From contig CAZICM010000010.1 of the NCBI GenBank assembly GCA_964537685.1, positions 149,956 through 213,955 of the forward strand: DNA of 64,000 nucleotides, read 5' to 3'. Origin of the DNA: CAZICM01 sp964537685 (lineage in GTDB: Bacteria > Myxococcota_A > Polyangia > Polyangiales > Polyangiaceae). Positions 32,761 through 41,866 of the stretch are shown here, piece by piece (the first letter of the stretch is position 1; the number at the start of each line of letters is the position of its first letter). The translations under genes were made by a program, and so were the position numbers. The notes under the pieces were generated by a model, which saw nothing but the letters and a program-made list of their open reading frames with translations, had not been told where the DNA came from and did not search any database.

Positions 32761-34488
32761 ATGTCCGAGGATAGGTCGACAAGTCCCACACAGGTCATCG
32801 CGGCAGGTGTGACGGATGTGGGGCGCACACGTGAGATTAACGAGGACAATATCCTCGTAGAACCGACCCTCGGCCTATACGTGGTGGCCGATGGAATGGG
32901 TGGCCACAGCGCGGGCGATGTTGCAAGCACGCTCGCCGCAAAGACGCTGACGGAGTATTTCCGGGCGCTGAAAGAGGCCGAAGAAAACGGCACGGCGGCC
33001 GATCCGGAGGGCGTGGAGAGCGCTTCGCTGCCGCGCGATGCTCAGAAGCTTGTGTCCGCCATCCGCAAGGCGAATCACGAGATTTATTCGATGTCGAGCC
33101 TGGACAGCCGCCATAAGGGCATGGGCTCGACGGTGGTGGCGCTCTTGGTTTCGCCTGACGATCATCAGGTGCATATCGCGCATGTCGGCGATAGCCGCTG
33201 TTACCGCGTGAGGCGCGGCCTGATCGAGCAGATGACGCGGGATCATTCGCTGATCAACGAAGCGTTGGCGATGAAGCCCGATTTGACCAAGGCTCAGATT
33301 GCGAGGCTGCCGAAGAACGTGATCACGCGGGCGTTGGGGATGGCGTCGGGCGTGCAGGTGGATATACGCACCGAGCAGGCGCTGCCGGGCGATCAGTTTT
33401 TGTTGTGTTCGGATGGCCTGAGCGGGCTTGTGAATGAGCAGCAGATGCTCGACATGCTCGAGATGTCGGACACGGCAGAGAGCGCGTGCGAGGTGCTGAT
33501 CGCGCTGGCGAATGATGCGGGCGGCACGGACAATATTTCGGCGCTTGTGGTGAGGGTGCCGGGCGAGCCGGAAGAGAGCGCGGAAGAGTCGCTGGGCACG
33601 CCTGAAACGCCGGCTGTGGGGATGGCGGAGCTTCACGCGGAGACGGTGGAGGAAGCGGCGGAAGGCGGCGAGCTGAGCGTTGCGCCGGCGGTCGAAGGCG
33701 AAGTGGTGCAGGCGGCCGAGCTGTCTCCGGATGACCTGTCGGCATCGGAGCAATTTGCTGTTGCGGAGCTGCTGCGGCAATCGCAGGAAGCGGAAGCGGC
33801 GGCGGCAAGCGCGGAAGCGCGGGAAGTGAGTCCCGAAGATCTTTCGGAATCGGAGCAGTTGGCCGTATCGGAACTGCTTCGGCAGGCGGAGGAAGCGGAG
33901 GCGGCGGCGCTTGCGCGGCAGGGTGAAGCGGAGGGCGAGGAAGGCGTCATTGAAGAGGGCGCGGCGCTTGAGGAGGAAGAAGCCGTTCTTGAAGAGGGCG
34001 AGGCTGCTGAAGAAGCGGTGATCGAAGAGGGCGCCGCTGAAGAAGAAGGCGTTATCGAAGAAGGCGTCGTTGAAGAGGGCGTCGTCGAAGAGGGCCTGCT
34101 CGAGGAAGCGCTGGCGGCGGAGCAAGGGCTGTATGAGGAGCCTGTTGCGGAAGCGCCGGTGGATGAGGGCGAAGCGGTTGTTATTGCGCCGATTATCGAC
34201 ATTAGCCCGCCTGCTGGAACGGAAGCGAAGGCGGAGGCGCCAAAACCGGCATTACCCGAGCCGGAAGCGAGCCCGGTAGAGGCCGAGGTGCAGGTGGAGG
34301 CGGCCGAAGCGGGTGATGTGTACTCGGAATTTGGCGATACCTATGTGGGCGACGATGCGGATGCGGCGCAGATGGATCGGGAGCGCAGCCCGATTTCAAT
34401 TGTGCCTGTGGCGCGCTGCCGGCGTTGTCGTTTCGAGCTGTATATCGGCAATGCGTTCTGTACGGAGTGCGGCCTGAGAATCGATTAG
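32761..34488 (+). CDS. PP2C-type Ser/Thr protein phosphatase with Glu/Ala-rich tail and zinc ribbon
   Basis: This 575-residue protein has a PP2C/PPM domain at residues ~12-262: TREINEDN, VVADGMGGHSAGDVAS, GMGSTVVALL, AHVGDSRCYRVR, LLCSDGLSGLV and GGTDNISALVVRV, with the metal-binding Asp residues in place. Residues ~270-545 form a highly acidic Glu/Ala/Val-rich region with repeated EEG units. The end is CRRCRFELYIGNAFCTECGL, a C4 zinc ribbon. It is the likely counterpart of the Ser/Thr kinases in the window. It is cytosolic, with no membrane segment. Confidence 0.92.
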   Translation: MSEDRSTSPTQVIAAGVTDVGRTREINEDNILVEPTLGLYVVADGMGGHSAGDVASTLAAKTLTEYFRALKEAEENGTAADPEGVESASLPRDAQKLVSAIRKANHEIYSMSSLDSRHKGMGSTVVALLVSPDDHQVHIAHVGDSRCYRVRRGLIEQMTRDHSLINEALAMKPDLTKAQIARLPKNVITRALGMASGVQVDIRTEQALPGDQFLLCSDGLSGLVNEQQMLDMLEMSDTAESACEVLIALANDAGGTDNISALVVRVPGEPEESAEESLGTPETPAVGMAELHAETVEEAAEGGELSVAPAVEGEVVQAAELSPDDLSASEQFAVAELLRQSQEAEAAAASAEAREVSPEDLSESEQLAVSELLRQAEEAEAAALARQGEAEGEEGVIEEGAALEEEEAVLEEGEAAEEAVIEEGAAEEEGVIEEGVVEEGVVEEGLLEEALAAEQGLYEEPVAEAPVDEGEAVVIAPIIDISPPAGTEAKAEAPKPALPEPEASPVEAEVQVEAAEAGDVYSEFGDTYVGDDADAAQMDRERSPISIVPVARCRRCRFELYIGNAFCTECGLRID

Positions 34489-34492
34489 TGCG

Positions 34493-35320
34493 TCATTTGT
34501 GCGTGAGCAGGCGCAGGACGCCGAGAATAAAAAAAGGCGATAGCGCGAGCAGGGCCCAGAGTTTTTTGGAGGCGCGTATGGCTTCGTCTTTTTCCCAGCG
34601 GAAGAGCTGAACGGAGAGAAATATGCCCAAGGCCGTGGTGAGCAAGAGGGCCGCGATGGGCAGGGCGATGTCGGCGAAGGCCAAGTGCTGGGTGAAGAGG
34701 GCTTGCATGCCCGCGGATAGATGCGTGGAGGGAAGGAAGGCGGCGAGGCTGTTGAGCCAGGCGGGAAGCATGGCTGTGGGGAGGGTGGTGCCAGACAGGA
34801 ACACCATGGGGATGTAGCCGAGCTGAAGGAGGAGCTGGCTTTCTTGAACGGAGTTAGCGACGGCGGCGACGACGAGGCCCAGGGCGCGGAAGGCGAGGAC
34901 ACCGGCGCTCATCAGGAGGACAAGGGCGGCAAAGTGGTGGGGAAAGGGCATGGAGTAGCGGAGGCAGGCGATGGCGAGAATGGCGATGGCGGCGGGCCAG
35001 AAGAAGACGAGGCCCGAGAGAAGCGATGCGCAAAGGATGGGAAGGGGGCCGATGGGCGCGACTTTAAAGCGGCGGAGAATATTGGCTTCGCGTTCTTGAA
35101 CGGCGCGCACGCCGGCGCCAAAGAAGCCGCTTCCGACGATGCCGAGCACGGACACCATGGCAAAGGCATATGCGGCCATGCGGGCATCGTTTTCGGCATC
35201 AAAGAGTTCGCACATCGACACGAGCGTGATGAGCGGCAGTACGTAGTGAAAGAAGACGACGGTACGCCTTCGGAGCAGAAGCCGGAGATCGATGTAGAAC
35301 AGGGCCCAATAGGCTTTCAT
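34493..35320 (-). CDS. ABC-2 type transporter permease
   Basis: ATG at 35320 overlaps the stop of the upstream ATPase gene by ATGA, a translational-coupling arrangement. The 275-residue protein has six hydrophobic segments, including VVFFHYVLPLITLV, GSGFFGAGVRAVQERE (conserved ABC-2 loop), VFFWPAAIAILAIACL, AALVLLMSAGVLAFRALGL and ALLALSPFFILGVLRLL. It resembles drug or polysaccharide exporters of the ABC-2 type (DrrB-like). The substrate is unknown. It works with the adjacent ATPase. Confidence 0.9.
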   Translation of the reverse strand: MKAYWALFYIDLRLLLRRRTVVFFHYVLPLITLVSMCELFDAENDARMAAYAFAMVSVLGIVGSGFFGAGVRAVQEREANILRRFKVAPIGPLPILCASLLSGLVFFWPAAIAILAIACLRYSMPFPHHFAALVLLMSAGVLAFRALGLVVAAVANSVQESQLLLQLGYIPMVFLSGTTLPTAMLPAWLNSLAAFLPSTHLSAGMQALFTQHLAFADIALPIAALLLTTALGIFLSVQLFRWEKDEAIRASKKLWALLALSPFFILGVLRLLTHK

Positions 35321-36252
35321 TCGCGGAGGCTCCGGCCTGTTCGTTCGACAAACACATCTTCGAGGGAGGGGCGCACAAATTCGATATGGGCGAGGCCCAG
35401 CCCTTGCTGTTCGAGCCATTGCACATGGTGGATGACGCTTTTTTCAGGATGGGCGGAGAGGATGCGGAGGGTGCGCCCTTCGTGAACGAGGGTGAGCTGT
35501 TCAGAGGAATCGGCGGGAGGCGGTAGAGCCGCGGGAAATGGCTGTTTTGAAGTAATTTCAATGCAGACGAAGCCTTGCGGGGAGGCGCGGCTGCGAAGGT
35601 CGGAAGGCGTGCCTAGGGCGGCGATTTGACCATGATCGATGATGGCCACGCGATCGCAGAGTTTGTCGGCTTCTTCGATGTAATGGGTGGTCAGGACGAC
35701 GGTGCGGCCGAGTTCGCGCTGGGTGCGGATCAAGCTGTGAATTTCGCGGCGGGCCTGGGGATCGAGTCCTGCGGTGGGCTCGTCGAGGAAGACAATTTCG
35801 GGTTCGTGCATCAGCGCGAGCACCAGGGCGAGGCGCTGTTTTTGGCCTCCAGATAGATGCTGGTAGTAGGCGTTTTGTTTTTCGGACAAGCCGAGCCTCT
35901 GCATCCACAGGCCGGGGGACCCGCGTTTTTCGTAAAAGCTTTCAAAGAGCCAAAGGGCTTCTTTGACTTTGATTTTGTCGGGGAGGTTGGTGTCCTGAAG
36001 GCACACGCCGATGCGTTGTTTGAGGGCGTGGCTTTGGCGTTCGGGATCCATGCCGAGCACGCTGACTTCGCCCGAGCTTTTTGCGCGCAGGCCCTCGAGG
36101 ATTTCAACGGTGCTGGTCTTTCCGGCGCCGTTGGGGCCCAACAGGCCAAAGATTTCGCCGCGTCCGATCTCGAGATCGATGCCTTTGAGAGCCTCAACAG
36201 TGCCGTATTGTTTTTTGAGTGCTCGAACGCAAATGACGGGAGGTGCGCTCAC
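35317..36252 (-). CDS. ABC transporter ATP-binding protein
   Basis: This 311-residue protein has Walker A GPNGAGKTS, signature LSGGQKQRLALV, Walker B IVFLDEPTAGLD and a switch His in VLTTHY. The C-terminal ~90 residues resemble the extension of DrrA/CcmA-type exporter ATPases. ATG at 36252. It forms a two-gene unit with the downstream permease. An M48-like lipoprotein gene ends 13 bases downstream of its start on the opposite side of the spacer and runs in the same direction, so the three could be one transcript. Confidence 0.94.
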   Translation of the reverse strand: MSAPPVICVRALKKQYGTVEALKGIDLEIGRGEIFGLLGPNGAGKTSTVEILEGLRAKSSGEVSVLGMDPERQSHALKQRIGVCLQDTNLPDKIKVKEALWLFESFYEKRGSPGLWMQRLGLSEKQNAYYQHLSGGQKQRLALVLALMHEPEIVFLDEPTAGLDPQARREIHSLIRTQRELGRTVVLTTHYIEEADKLCDRVAIIDHGQIAALGTPSDLRSRASPQGFVCIEITSKQPFPAALPPPADSSEQLTLVHEGRTLRILSAHPEKSVIHHVQWLEQQGLGLAHIEFVRPSLEDVFVERTGRSLRE

Positions 36253-36264
36253 AGATTGAGGGAC

Positions 36265-37443
36265 TTAGAAGCCAAAACCGGGCAGGGCAAAACCGGTTCC
36301 TCCGGTGGCGCGCCATGTATTGGCGGTTTGAATCACGATCGGCCGGCGGACGACGGGATGAGGGTGCGTCATCTCAAATCCAAACAGGATGACGGCGGGC
36401 GTGAGCTGATCGAGCGCGAGGAAGAAGTCGATGGTTAAGATCGCGCCGCCCTCGGTCCAGCGGTAGCCCTGGCGGCGGGAGCCGGCCGTCAGCAAGTTGT
36501 TGACGCCTGCGACATCGGAGGCGATTTCGTTGGGCTGATTAAATGCGGGCAATACACGGGTCATCAGGCGGCCGAAGGTGCCCGGTGTTACGCCTTTGCT
36601 GCCTCCTCCGTTGGCGCATCCTGTGTGCCCCAGATGATGATGCGCGAGTTCGTGGCCCATAACGAAGGCTATTTGTTCATCCAAGAGTTCGTGCTGGCGA
36701 GCGACTTTGCGGCTGTCGACATGCTGGATGGGGTCGACAAAGCCGGGGCCGGGCCGGACGATGGGCTGGCCGGGGCGCTGATTCTGAGCGAGGAGCTGGA
36801 GATAGCCGTCGAGTTTTTTCGTTCCAAAGATTTCGTCGGTGGCTTTGAATTGAGCAATATGCGCTTCGATTTCAAGCAATCCGTCGGTGATGGCCATCAA
36901 GGGCTGGCCTTGGTCGTCACAGGCCGCGAAGGCATTGACATCGCCGACGGTTGTATCGGCGAAGAGCGGGACATTTTGCACTTTGGCTTTGGTTTGAGGC
37001 GGAAGCGCATTGACGAGTTCTGAAACGACCATGCTGACTTCATTGCGCAGGTATTGAATGTCGATGTTGTTGATTGGGTCGTTGAGAACGGGCGGGCCGC
37101 TGGGTACGGGGTTTGGGAAGGTGGGTTGGGGCGCCGGTTGTTGGGGATAGGTCGGCTGGGGCTGGGGATAGCCGGGCTGTTGGGGATAGCCGGGCTGTTG
37201 GGGATAGCCGGGCTGTTGGGGGTAGCCTTGCTGCGGGTAGCCCTGCTGTGGATAACCCTGCTGTGGATAGCCTTGATACTGGCCGCTTTGCGACGTGTTC
37301 CTCGACGATGAAGAACGAGGGCAGCCGGAAAGCATAAGAACGGCGGCCGAGGCCAGACCGAGCACGGAGAGAGCGCGGCCAAGTGTGCGGCTCTTGTTGA
37401 ATGAACGCTGTGGAAGGGCTGTGGGGTTCTGCATCTGATTCAT
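36265..37443 (-). CDS. M48-like metalloprotease lipoprotein with PQQGYPQQ repeats
   Basis: Starting at ATG 37443 (392 residues); the frame is open further upstream. Signal peptide and lipobox: VLGLASAAVLMLSGC, so it is a lipoprotein. Residues ~45-110 contain GYPQQ repeats. The metalloprotease motif HELAHHHLGH is intact (HExxH), with the third ligand probably Glu in NEIASDVAGV. The region fits M48 (HtpX/BepA-like) peptidases. It is probably periplasmic and involved in envelope quality control, but the substrate is unknown. Confidence 0.85.
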   Translation of the reverse strand: MNQMQNPTALPQRSFNKSRTLGRALSVLGLASAAVLMLSGCPRSSSSRNTSQSGQYQGYPQQGYPQQGYPQQGYPQQPGYPQQPGYPQQPGYPQPQPTYPQQPAPQPTFPNPVPSGPPVLNDPINNIDIQYLRNEVSMVVSELVNALPPQTKAKVQNVPLFADTTVGDVNAFAACDDQGQPLMAITDGLLEIEAHIAQFKATDEIFGTKKLDGYLQLLAQNQRPGQPIVRPGPGFVDPIQHVDSRKVARQHELLDEQIAFVMGHELAHHHLGHTGCANGGGSKGVTPGTFGRLMTRVLPAFNQPNEIASDVAGVNNLLTAGSRRQGYRWTEGGAILTIDFFLALDQLTPAVILFGFEMTHPHPVVRRPIVIQTANTWRATGGTGFALPGFGF

Positions 37444-37578
37444 CGCTCGCTCAACGGGTTTCTGGCAAAGGGGCTTACAGCATAGCGCAGCGCCGAAAAG
37501 CAAAGGCTTTTGCCTAAATTCAACATCGGGCCTGAGCTTCTTTGGCGGGGCGGCGCGTCCAGAAAGACAGGGAACGGC

Positions 37579-38103
37579 ATGCAAAATATCCAACGGAGCG
37601 CCGCTATTTTTGTGCTTGGGCTGATGGGATGCGCTTACCATGCGGGCTGTGGTGGTGCGGCCTCCACGGAGTCGGCAACGCCGGATTTTAAGGCGTCAAC
37701 CCTTTCGGATGATTTCGCCGCGCTGGACTATAACGAGGGACTTATTTCGCAGGCTTTGGGTTATCCGGCCGCCGCGCCCGCCGTATCGGATGCCGGACCT
37801 GGCCCGGCGGGCGGCGATCCTGCTGCAGGTTCTGCAGCCACCTCGCCTGCTACTTCTCCGCCCCCGCCGCCGGCAAGCGCCGCCCCCGCAGAAATGTCGT
37901 CTCAAAAGCTAAACGAAAGCGGCGGCGATGAACGCGGGTCTCAAAGCCCCTGTGAAATCGCTTGCCGGGCGCTCTCATCGATGAAGCGTTCGACCGACCA
38001 TGTATGTGAGATCTCAAGCGATCAGGACGAACGCTGTTCACGGGCACAAAATAGGGTGGCGCAGGCGGGCGAGCGGGTGCGGCGCCACTGTACAGGCTGC
38101 TAA
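37579..38103 (+). CDS. Cys-rich lipoprotein of unknown function
   Basis: ATG at 37579 with AGGGAA upstream; 174 residues. The signal sequence ends LGLMGC (lipobox) and the protein has an Ala/Pro-rich linker. The last 50 residues have four regularly spaced Cys (PCEIACRAL...VCEI...RCSRAQ...CTGC), likely a small disulfide-bonded helical module of a type seen in myxobacterial exported proteins. The function is unknown. Its stop overlaps the convergent receiver gene by four bases. Confidence 0.7.
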   Translation: MQNIQRSAAIFVLGLMGCAYHAGCGGAASTESATPDFKASTLSDDFAALDYNEGLISQALGYPAAAPAVSDAGPGPAGGDPAAGSAATSPATSPPPPPASAAPAEMSSQKLNESGGDERGSQSPCEIACRALSSMKRSTDHVCEISSDQDERCSRAQNRVAQAGERVRRHCTGC

Positions 38104-38531
38104 CGCTTTGAAGGCGGCGGAGGAGGCGCGCTCGCCCTTCCCGTGGAGTGAAATCCGCCCGGCGAACACACTTCCCGGAGCTTGTGGGCCACGAGCGATC
38201 CATCCGCGCTTTTCGAGATCCACCCGTCGGCCTTGGTGTCGTGCGCCAGTGTGCGAAGGCGCGTCTCATCGCACGACGAGTACAGAACAAACTTCGTTCC
38301 CGGCGGCGCGTTTCGCCTCGCCAGGCTCAAAAGCTGATCGCCCGACAGCGCTGGAATATGCACGTCGATCAGCATCACATCCGGCGAAAAGCTTCGCATA
38401 ATGTTCGAGACGCCAAACACAGAAGACGAGGTCGCAACCTGAAATCCTTCGAGGCGAAGGGAACGTTCCATCATCTCCAGTTGAAGCTGGTCATCATCAA
38501 CAATCAGCACGCGAATGGCATGCTCAGACAT
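38100..38531 (-). CDS. Single-domain response regulator with Pro-rich tail
   Basis: This 143-residue protein has a full receiver fold: LIVDDDQ acidic pair, LIDVHIPALSGDQL with the phospho-acceptor Asp, SSCDE switch Ser and KSADGS with Lys. The final 20 residues are Pro/Ser-rich. It overlaps the end of the hybrid kinase by eight bases, so they are translated from one message. It probably relays phosphate from that kinase. Confidence 0.92.
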   Translation of the reverse strand: MSEHAIRVLIVDDDQLQLEMMERSLRLEGFQVATSSSVFGVSNIMRSFSPDVMLIDVHIPALSGDQLLSLARRNAPPGTKFVLYSSCDETRLRTLAHDTKADGWISKSADGSLVAHKLREVCSPGGFHSTGRASAPPPPPSKR

Positions 38532-40629
38532 TGGGGCTCCTCCGGGCTAGGTGACGACGAACCGCTCCCAACAACACATTGCGCTCGACGGGTTTGGTTA
38601 GAAAATCGTCGCAGCCTGCTTTCATCGCTCTGTCATGATCCTCTTTCCCAACATGGGCCGTCAATGCGATCACAGGGATATGTCGAAGCTCAGGATCGTT
38701 TTTTATTGTTCGCGTGGCTTCCCACCCATCCATGCGCGGCAAAGATAGGTCCATCAGGATGAGATCAGGTTTGTGGGCCCTCGCCGCCTCTACGCCCAAT
38801 ATCCCATCTTCTGCCTGCAGAACTTCAAATTCTCCCCTCAAATACCGCTGCACGATGTCCCGATTCTGAGGGGCGTCCTCCACATACAAAACTTTGGGCA
38901 TGCGCTCGGATGTGGGTCCGCGGTTAAAGAGAATCATGCGGCGCGCTTCGTGTACGACTTGCTCGAGCGCCAATCCGCCTTTGATGATCACCTTGGCATT
39001 GGCATCGTGGAGCATTTGCTCTTCCGGGGCGCTGAGTTCTTTTCCCGTGAGGACGATGACGGGAATGTTTGAACCCGATTCGCGCAGGCGCCGGAGGATT
39101 TCGAAGCCGTCCATATTGGGCAGCATCAAGTCGAGAATCAGCAGCGATGGCTTCTTTTCTTCCACCAGGGGAACAACGCGTTCGCCGTCTTCAAGCTGGA
39201 TGGCCGATAGTCCTGCGTAGCGGAGCTGCCGGCACACGATTTCCCGGGTGTTGGAATCGTCGTCGGCCACCACGACATCGCCCGCTCCGCCCGCGAGTTC
39301 GCGCTGTACGGCGACGGCAATCTTTGGGGGCTCAATCGGTTTGAGGAGATAATCGGCGGCCCCCAGGGAAAAGGCGCGGCCGCGGTTTTCTTCGGCGGAA
39401 AGAATAATAACGGGCACGCTGGCCAGGGCCGGATCGGCCTTTAGCTCGGAAAGCACACCCCAGCCATCCAGTTTGGGAAGCTCGATATCGAGAAGGATCA
39501 CGCTGGGATTGCAGGCTTTGGCCATCTTCAGGCCATCTTCGCCGTCGACGCCTATCTCGACGCGGTATCCCTCTGTTTTAAGGTGTTCGGAGACGAAGTA
39601 CTGCACGGCCATATCGTCGTCGATGAGCAGCACGAGAGGCGCATTGGCCAGGCTTTGTTCGGGATTTTCAGGGGGCGGCGGCGCGGGGGGCGGTTTAAGC
39701 ATTTCGCGGTTGAGCGCGCCCGGAAGCGTGACGGTAAAGGTGGAGCCCACGCCTTCTTGGCTTTCGACATGAACATCGCCGCCCAAAAGCTTGGACAGCT
39801 CGCGCACGATGGACAATCCGAGTCCCGTTCCCGTGACTTTGCGGTGGGCTTTATCGTTTACCCGGCGAAATCGTTCAAATAGATGCTTGAGCTGATCGGG
39901 CGGAATACCAACGCCTGTGTCTTTCACGCGGATGAAGAGGGTTTCGCCTTCTCCCCAGAGCCTCACATCCACCTGCCCGGCCTGTGTGAATTTCGCCGCG
40001 TTGGACATTAAATTCAGCGAGATTTGCCTGATTTTCAATCCATCCGTGTAGGCCCGCGCGACGTCTTTTTCGACGCATACGTTCAGCGATACATCCTTGC
40101 CTTTTAAATATTCTTGAGCCGTCGCCCGGCATTCCTCCAATATCGTGTCGACTTCCACCACTTCCCGAACAACATCCACACGCCCAGCTTCAATTTTCGA
40201 TAGATCGAGAATATCATTAATTAATGACAGGAGTGTTTTTGCATTCGATCGAATGACCGCTAAATCCCTCTGGCCGCTTCTGCTCAGGCGTGTGCCTTCC
40301 TCCCTCGAGAGCAGATCGCAGTAGCCTAGGATTCCATTGAGCGGCGTCCGAATTTCGTGGGAGAAACTGGCCAAGAAATCGCTTTTGATCTGATGCGCGG
40401 CCGCGAGTTCTTTGGAGCGTTCTTCTTCCAGCTTTTTGGCCTTGGCCAGCTCTTGCGCGAGGCGGTCAAGCTCTTCGTTCTGCTGCTGGATGACATCCAT
40501 GTGAAGCGCGCGCTGCTGATAATTGGCGAGCGCCCGCGCGAGCGTGCGGCTTTTAATGGCCACTTCCTCGCGCAGCCTTTTGTTTTCAGCCAGCAATTGC
40601 TCGACCCTGGCTTCAAGCTCCCTGCTCAT
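38524..40629 (-). CDS. Hybrid histidine kinase with three receiver domains
   Basis: ATG at 40629, two bases after the FIST gene's stop; 701 residues. A coiled coil at residues 1-75 precedes HisKA with SFSHEIRTPLNGILGY (H-box) and HATPase with NLMSNAAKFT (N), DTGVGIP (G1), FERFRR (F) and GTGLGLS (G2). Three receivers follow: LLIDDDMAVQ...LLDIELPKLDG, VVADDDSNTREI...LILDLMLPNMDG and LYVEDAPQNRDI...LMDLSLPRMDG. There is no transmembrane segment, so the kinase is cytosolic and presumably receives input from the FIST protein. All phospho-Asp sites are present. Confidence 0.95.
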   Translation of the reverse strand: MSRELEARVEQLLAENKRLREEVAIKSRTLARALANYQQRALHMDVIQQQNEELDRLAQELAKAKKLEEERSKELAAAHQIKSDFLASFSHEIRTPLNGILGYCDLLSREEGTRLSRSGQRDLAVIRSNAKTLLSLINDILDLSKIEAGRVDVVREVVEVDTILEECRATAQEYLKGKDVSLNVCVEKDVARAYTDGLKIRQISLNLMSNAAKFTQAGQVDVRLWGEGETLFIRVKDTGVGIPPDQLKHLFERFRRVNDKAHRKVTGTGLGLSIVRELSKLLGGDVHVESQEGVGSTFTVTLPGALNREMLKPPPAPPPPENPEQSLANAPLVLLIDDDMAVQYFVSEHLKTEGYRVEIGVDGEDGLKMAKACNPSVILLDIELPKLDGWGVLSELKADPALASVPVIILSAEENRGRAFSLGAADYLLKPIEPPKIAVAVQRELAGGAGDVVVADDDSNTREIVCRQLRYAGLSAIQLEDGERVVPLVEEKKPSLLILDLMLPNMDGFEILRRLRESGSNIPVIVLTGKELSAPEEQMLHDANAKVIIKGGLALEQVVHEARRMILFNRGPTSERMPKVLYVEDAPQNRDIVQRYLRGEFEVLQAEDGILGVEAARAHKPDLILMDLSLPRMDGWEATRTIKNDPELRHIPVIALTAHVGKEDHDRAMKAGCDDFLTKPVERNVLLGAVRRHLARRSPNV

Positions 40630-40631
40630 GA

Positions 40632-41795
40632 TTATGTGTCTCCAAACACGAGAATGGTGAGCGTCGCGTTGATCTGAAAACCGCAATACACACCGAAATC
40701 GCTTAAGAAACCGGCGCAGGGCGGCGCATCGGCGAATAAGCCCGAAAGCTCCGCTGTCTTGCCGGTCGAATCGGCGAATGCGCCGCGGCCGCTGCATTCA
40801 AAGACCAATGCGCACTGAGGATGCGCGATACGCCGGGGAAGCTCTTCTTGTAGGGTCTTCCGCGTGGTTTCAACCATATCGCCGGTCTTCATCAATTCGA
40901 GTTCGGTGCCCTCTTCGAGTAAATTGGCAAATTCGATCGAATTGTCATCCAATATGCGCCAAGGTGCCCGGATAAAATACTCGCGGCCCACATGCAATGC
41001 GGTTGGATTTCTTGCAAATCCTTTTGGCATTCCAAAGGCGAGTTCGTCTTTTTCGACGCCAAGAATATCCATGTAGCGCTGCACCGCTGGAACACCGTCG
41101 ATTTCCAATACGCGCCTGCATGAGTCATCGACTTTTGTAATGGTGAGTTTTTGGCCCGTGGATTCATACCAATGCGATCGAATTGCGGACCAGCGGACGC
41201 CCAGGGAAAAGAAAGCCACGAGCGCCGCGTCTTCAAAGGCATAGCCATCGAAAAAGACTTGGGCGGGACGGGTTTTGCCCGCAATGACTTGCCTCATCGC
41301 GCCGCCGCCCACCAAGGTGATCGACTGATTGCGCTCCATCATACCGAGCAGCAGCTCTTCTTTTTTGTTCTGCGAGCCATCATCGATGACCACGCCAACA
41401 TTGCTCCGGGGATCGAGATCGGTCGGCATGATGCCAAGCTCGCGGCACGCCGCGGCGACGGCGGTGAGACCGGCCCCCATCGCGTCTTTGGAGACGCCCC
41501 GGCCAAGGCCGACTCCGACTTCAAAATCGCCGGTAAGCGAGCACATTTGCACCGTTTTTCGATGATAGCCGTCCCTATCGATCTCACCGGCCGTCGTGGC
41601 CCCGATAATTCGCGTGTCTTCGGGCAAGCGCTCGCGGATTGCCTTATTCAGCGCGGCATTATCGCAGGGAAGCGACGAAAATACGGTGATGAGTCTGGGA
41701 ATTTCGCTGCCGCCAATCTGCGCAATCAGATCGTCGGCAATCTCTTCAGGCTCGCTCAAGCAGGAGAGCGCCGATTTCAATTGAACTTTCGGCAT
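40632..41795 (-). CDS. FIST-domain sensor protein
   Basis: This 387-residue protein matches the FIST_N/FIST_C pair: VFSSLPCDNAALNKAIRERLPEDTRIIGATTAGE near the start and YMDILGVEKDELAF and ECSGRGAFADSTGKTAELSG near the end. FIST proteins are cytosolic or membrane-linked sensors proposed to bind small ligands such as amino acids. It is first in a three-gene signalling operon with the hybrid kinase (2-bp spacing) and receiver. ATG at 41795. Confidence 0.9.
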   Translation of the reverse strand: MPKVQLKSALSCLSEPEEIADDLIAQIGGSEIPRLITVFSSLPCDNAALNKAIRERLPEDTRIIGATTAGEIDRDGYHRKTVQMCSLTGDFEVGVGLGRGVSKDAMGAGLTAVAAACRELGIMPTDLDPRSNVGVVIDDGSQNKKEELLLGMMERNQSITLVGGGAMRQVIAGKTRPAQVFFDGYAFEDAALVAFFSLGVRWSAIRSHWYESTGQKLTITKVDDSCRRVLEIDGVPAVQRYMDILGVEKDELAFGMPKGFARNPTALHVGREYFIRAPWRILDDNSIEFANLLEEGTELELMKTGDMVETTRKTLQEELPRRIAHPQCALVFECSGRGAFADSTGKTAELSGLFADAPPCAGFLSDFGVYCGFQINATLTILVFGDT

Positions 41796-41866
41796 AGCAA
41801 GGCCCGAAAATACACGAGCGCTGATTCGCCGGTAGTATTAATCCAGGGCAAATAGGTCAGTCCGAC

